Assembly: GCF_036370855.1 (NCBI RefSeq)
Contig: NC_088099.1
Location: 143,423,017-143,487,016 of the forward strand
Length of the DNA stretch: 64,000 nucleotides
Origin: Dromaius novaehollandiae
Lineage: Eukaryota > Chordata > Aves > Casuariiformes > Dromaiidae
Reading direction: 5' to 3'
Positions 61,530 through 64,000 of the stretch are shown here, piece after piece. Numbering within the stretch: position 1 is the stretch's first letter; every line of letters starts with the position of its first letter. The notes below the pieces were generated by a model. It was not told the origin of the DNA. It saw nothing but the letters and a program-made list of their open reading frames with translations, and ran no database searches. The position numbers were made by a program, and so were the translations under genes.

Positions 61530-64000
61530 AAATGTTCACCCAATGCATTTCTTCCAGAGCCAGTAATTCACATCCTCATCTTGCAAGATCAAGGATTTAA
61601 AAATTCTTAGAAGTGAAACAATGAAGTGAAAAAATTAATGTTTTCTCTGTAGTTCAAAAACTCTTTTTTGAAAACTGTTTTCAAAATTCCTACAATGACT
61701 ATGCCTAGTCATAAATATCATCCCTTACTTTAGGATCTTTTGTGTTCAGTCAGACTTGACAGGGCTCGGTGCTGGACAAATAATCCTTGTCATGGACATT
61801 CATATTTATAAACTTGTGAACGCCAACATTATCTTAGTGCATCTTGTTTCCATCTCCTTACAAAATTCTGATCCTGGCTGCCAAAACCTCCCACTCCCAC
61901 TCTCCTGTTCCCTGCTTTCCCTGAGAAAGTTCCACTAAATTTCTTCAAGACAGATCAAAAACTCACAGTCGCTCTCCAGGTAGAAACCTCCGCTATCGTT
62001 ATTTTCCCCATCATAAGAGCATCTTTAAGAATATCTAGTTTGCCAGTTAATGGCTCTGTTTTTTTCAAGATCATGCTTTCATTATATCTGTCAACACCGA
62101 GTCTCTGCTGTGGGATAGGAGACCATCTGTTAACAATTTTTTAAGGGTAGACTAAGCACAAATGTCACTCTTTGGGAGTCACATGCTATTTATTTTCAAA
62201 GTTAAAAAAACCGACAAGATCATGAATTCACATAGGCTTCTCATGTTTCTTTGTGCAATAGTAGCTTTCTGCTTTAGTTTCCACTACCTTGCAGCAAAGG
62301 TATTGCATATATAGTTACATAAAAGGACTGAACGAGATGTAGGACAGATTAGAAACCTGATAAAGTTGTTGCTAAATGAATTCGATGACTGGTCTGCTTG
62401 GGTGTATTGGGGAAGATTTTGTTACTGCCACTGGGTGCCTTATACAAAGGAGAGAGGCACTTCAGAGGAGGGGAGGATAAATTCCGTTTGACGTAACTGA
62501 AGATGTGAATATCAGGATAAAGACAAATTGCAGTGACGCAGACATGTAGGTAGGTTGGCTTTTCTAAAGCACTCAGGTCCTTGTTAGGTACCAAAATAAA
62601 TGGTGTGGTTATCTGGGAGATCTCAGTTTACCAGCTACAGATTCTTTCTGAAAAGCTGCCTATTGCACAGGTGTCCAAATGGAAGTTGTGTTCCTTTTCG
62701 GAAGTCCAAGTTTAATTGTGGGTACTGAGCACTTGAAAAATGTGACGTTAAGCATTTTAGAAAACATTCCAGAAAGGGATTTTTAAGCAAAGAAACATTA
62801 GGGTCCCATATTACTCTCACAGAAGGCTCAATCTCTGCAGAAAAAGTCCACCATTGGGATCTTGATATATGGTCTCCCTTTGAAAGAATGCCACTAGATA
62901 AAGTCAGCCCCAGCTGGAACTGGCTGAGAGATACTGCCAGCTCCCCTGCTGTTAGCTTAACTCCGGTGTTTATAAATACCGCAAATGTCCTGTGCTTAGT
63001 AAAACAGTTGAATGCGATAAAAGCTGGAAAAGCACCCTCCCAAGGCTGGATGTCATAATGTACTGTAGCAAAGTCTCTGTTCCCCTTTAGCTTGAAAAAT
63101 TAGGCAGAGGCAAACATACTTTTAGAAAAATGCTCTATTCCAGAGAGTTCGAAGAAATCAAATATATAAAAATATATCTAATTCCCCACAGAATCATCTG
63201 AAGTCTGGAAGACAAAGAGTTAGTCATTTTAAAGACCTTAGACAGTTCTGGTCAGGATTAATGAACAAATCACTTTTTTCTTACAAAGCCTATGGTAAAT
63301 TGTTGTTCCTCAGCTCTTCCTGAAAGAATAATTATGAACCAAAAAAGCACATGAATATTGATGTGATTTTTATTCTAGTGAGCTCTCTAAGGATGAGGAA
63401 GAAATGACATCAAATAATGGGACTCTTTGGCAGTCTAGAAGAGGGCTTAACCATGTATCTGTGAGTTTTCCCCTTTTTGTTCGATTTCTACTTCTTGGCA
63501 GTCTTTATTGCCTGTCTATCCCCACATGGAGATACAAGTTATACCTTAACTGAGTAGAAAACCTGCCTAAAAACCTCCTTAGTAGCTGCACTCTGCCTGA
63601 AATGGCAGAGATTTTGTGCTAAGGTGAGTGAGCTCTATCTCCTGCGCATGGTGGCTGTGCTCTCAATCCAGTAGGAAGTAGCTGATTACCAGAGGTTTAA
63701 GAACAGATTTGGACCATGTCCCCGTGCCCATATGTAAGGCAAAATCTAATGAAGGGAGATGGAACAAACAGCGTCCATTATATGAGCAAATACAGAGACA
63801 TTTCCCTTCAATGCATAGATACACACCAAGTTTAAATTAGGAGTAGTTTTATAGACAAGCTCTACGTCCTAAATCTGGGGTTTTACACTAGAAAGAGTGA
63901 CAGACCGTGAATGAGAGCGGTGTCACTGCACAATACGCCATTCTATGCAGATCTGCATAATGTGGTCTTTTCCTCCACCTCTTAATGCTATAAATATTCA
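61530..64000. other. Noncoding DNA to the window end
   Basis: No gene, RNA gene or clear repeat recognised. Open frames are all under 85 codons. The sequence is AT-leaning and unremarkable. Confidence 0.55.

Noticed and set aside
1-64000. Known microRNA, tRNA, U6 or Y RNA genes
   Set aside because: I looked for the mature or box sequences of common vertebrate small RNAs by eye and found none. Poorly known ones could be missed.

Overview
The window looks like vertebrate, very probably bird, nuclear DNA. The clearest sign is a 5'-truncated CR1 LINE at 22493-22942. Its last ORF2 codons, 3'-UTR hairpin and ATTCTGTG-type 3' terminus are those of avian CR1, closest in my memory to the CR1-E/J group. 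Two much older CR1 copies, a MIR-type CORE-SINE relic, the absence of L1/Alu-like sequence and a single CpG island in otherwise AT-leaning sequence agree with this. Nothing prokaryotic or organellar is present. I could not identify any complete protein-coding gene, known exon, tRNA, rRNA or snRNA, and most open frames look like chance.

Layout: 1-15.9 kb is unique noncoding DNA with a C24 homopolymer (13.87 kb) and a 31-bp tandem duplication (13.37 kb). 16.0-17.2 kb holds a short tandem duplication and an old minus-strand CR1 fragment. 19.69-20.39 kb is a 34-bp minisatellite of about 20 units with a 68-bp higher-order pattern. It keeps all three minus-strand frames open and so creates the longest open frame of the window (387 codons), which I regard as an artefact. 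22.5-22.9 kb is the young CR1, and 23.8 kb carries a perfect 28-bp palindrome.

The functional centre is a CpG island at about 28.29-29.30 kb, where I counted about 42 CpG in 28441-28740. It contains a GTGAGT splice-donor candidate, a TATA-like box, and a compact group of sites (RFX X-box, CCAAT, E-boxes, full palindromic CRE). A candidate plus-strand first exon with a CTG tract follows. I read it as a promoter whose downstream exons are not visible here: a gene with very long introns, or a lncRNA. The X-box plus CRE combination would fit a cAMP-responsive neuronal, endocrine or ciliary gene, but I cannot name it.

29.4-64 kb is intronic or intergenic. It holds a MIR relic (40.84 kb), a second old minus-strand CR1 (44.12-45.23 kb), small microsatellites and a probable non-autonomous DNA transposon (61.12-61.53 kb). 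The two old CR1 copies show different, barely overlapping parts of the same kind of element. Several AT-rich, repeat-free stretches could be conserved regulatory DNA, but this cannot be shown from one sequence.
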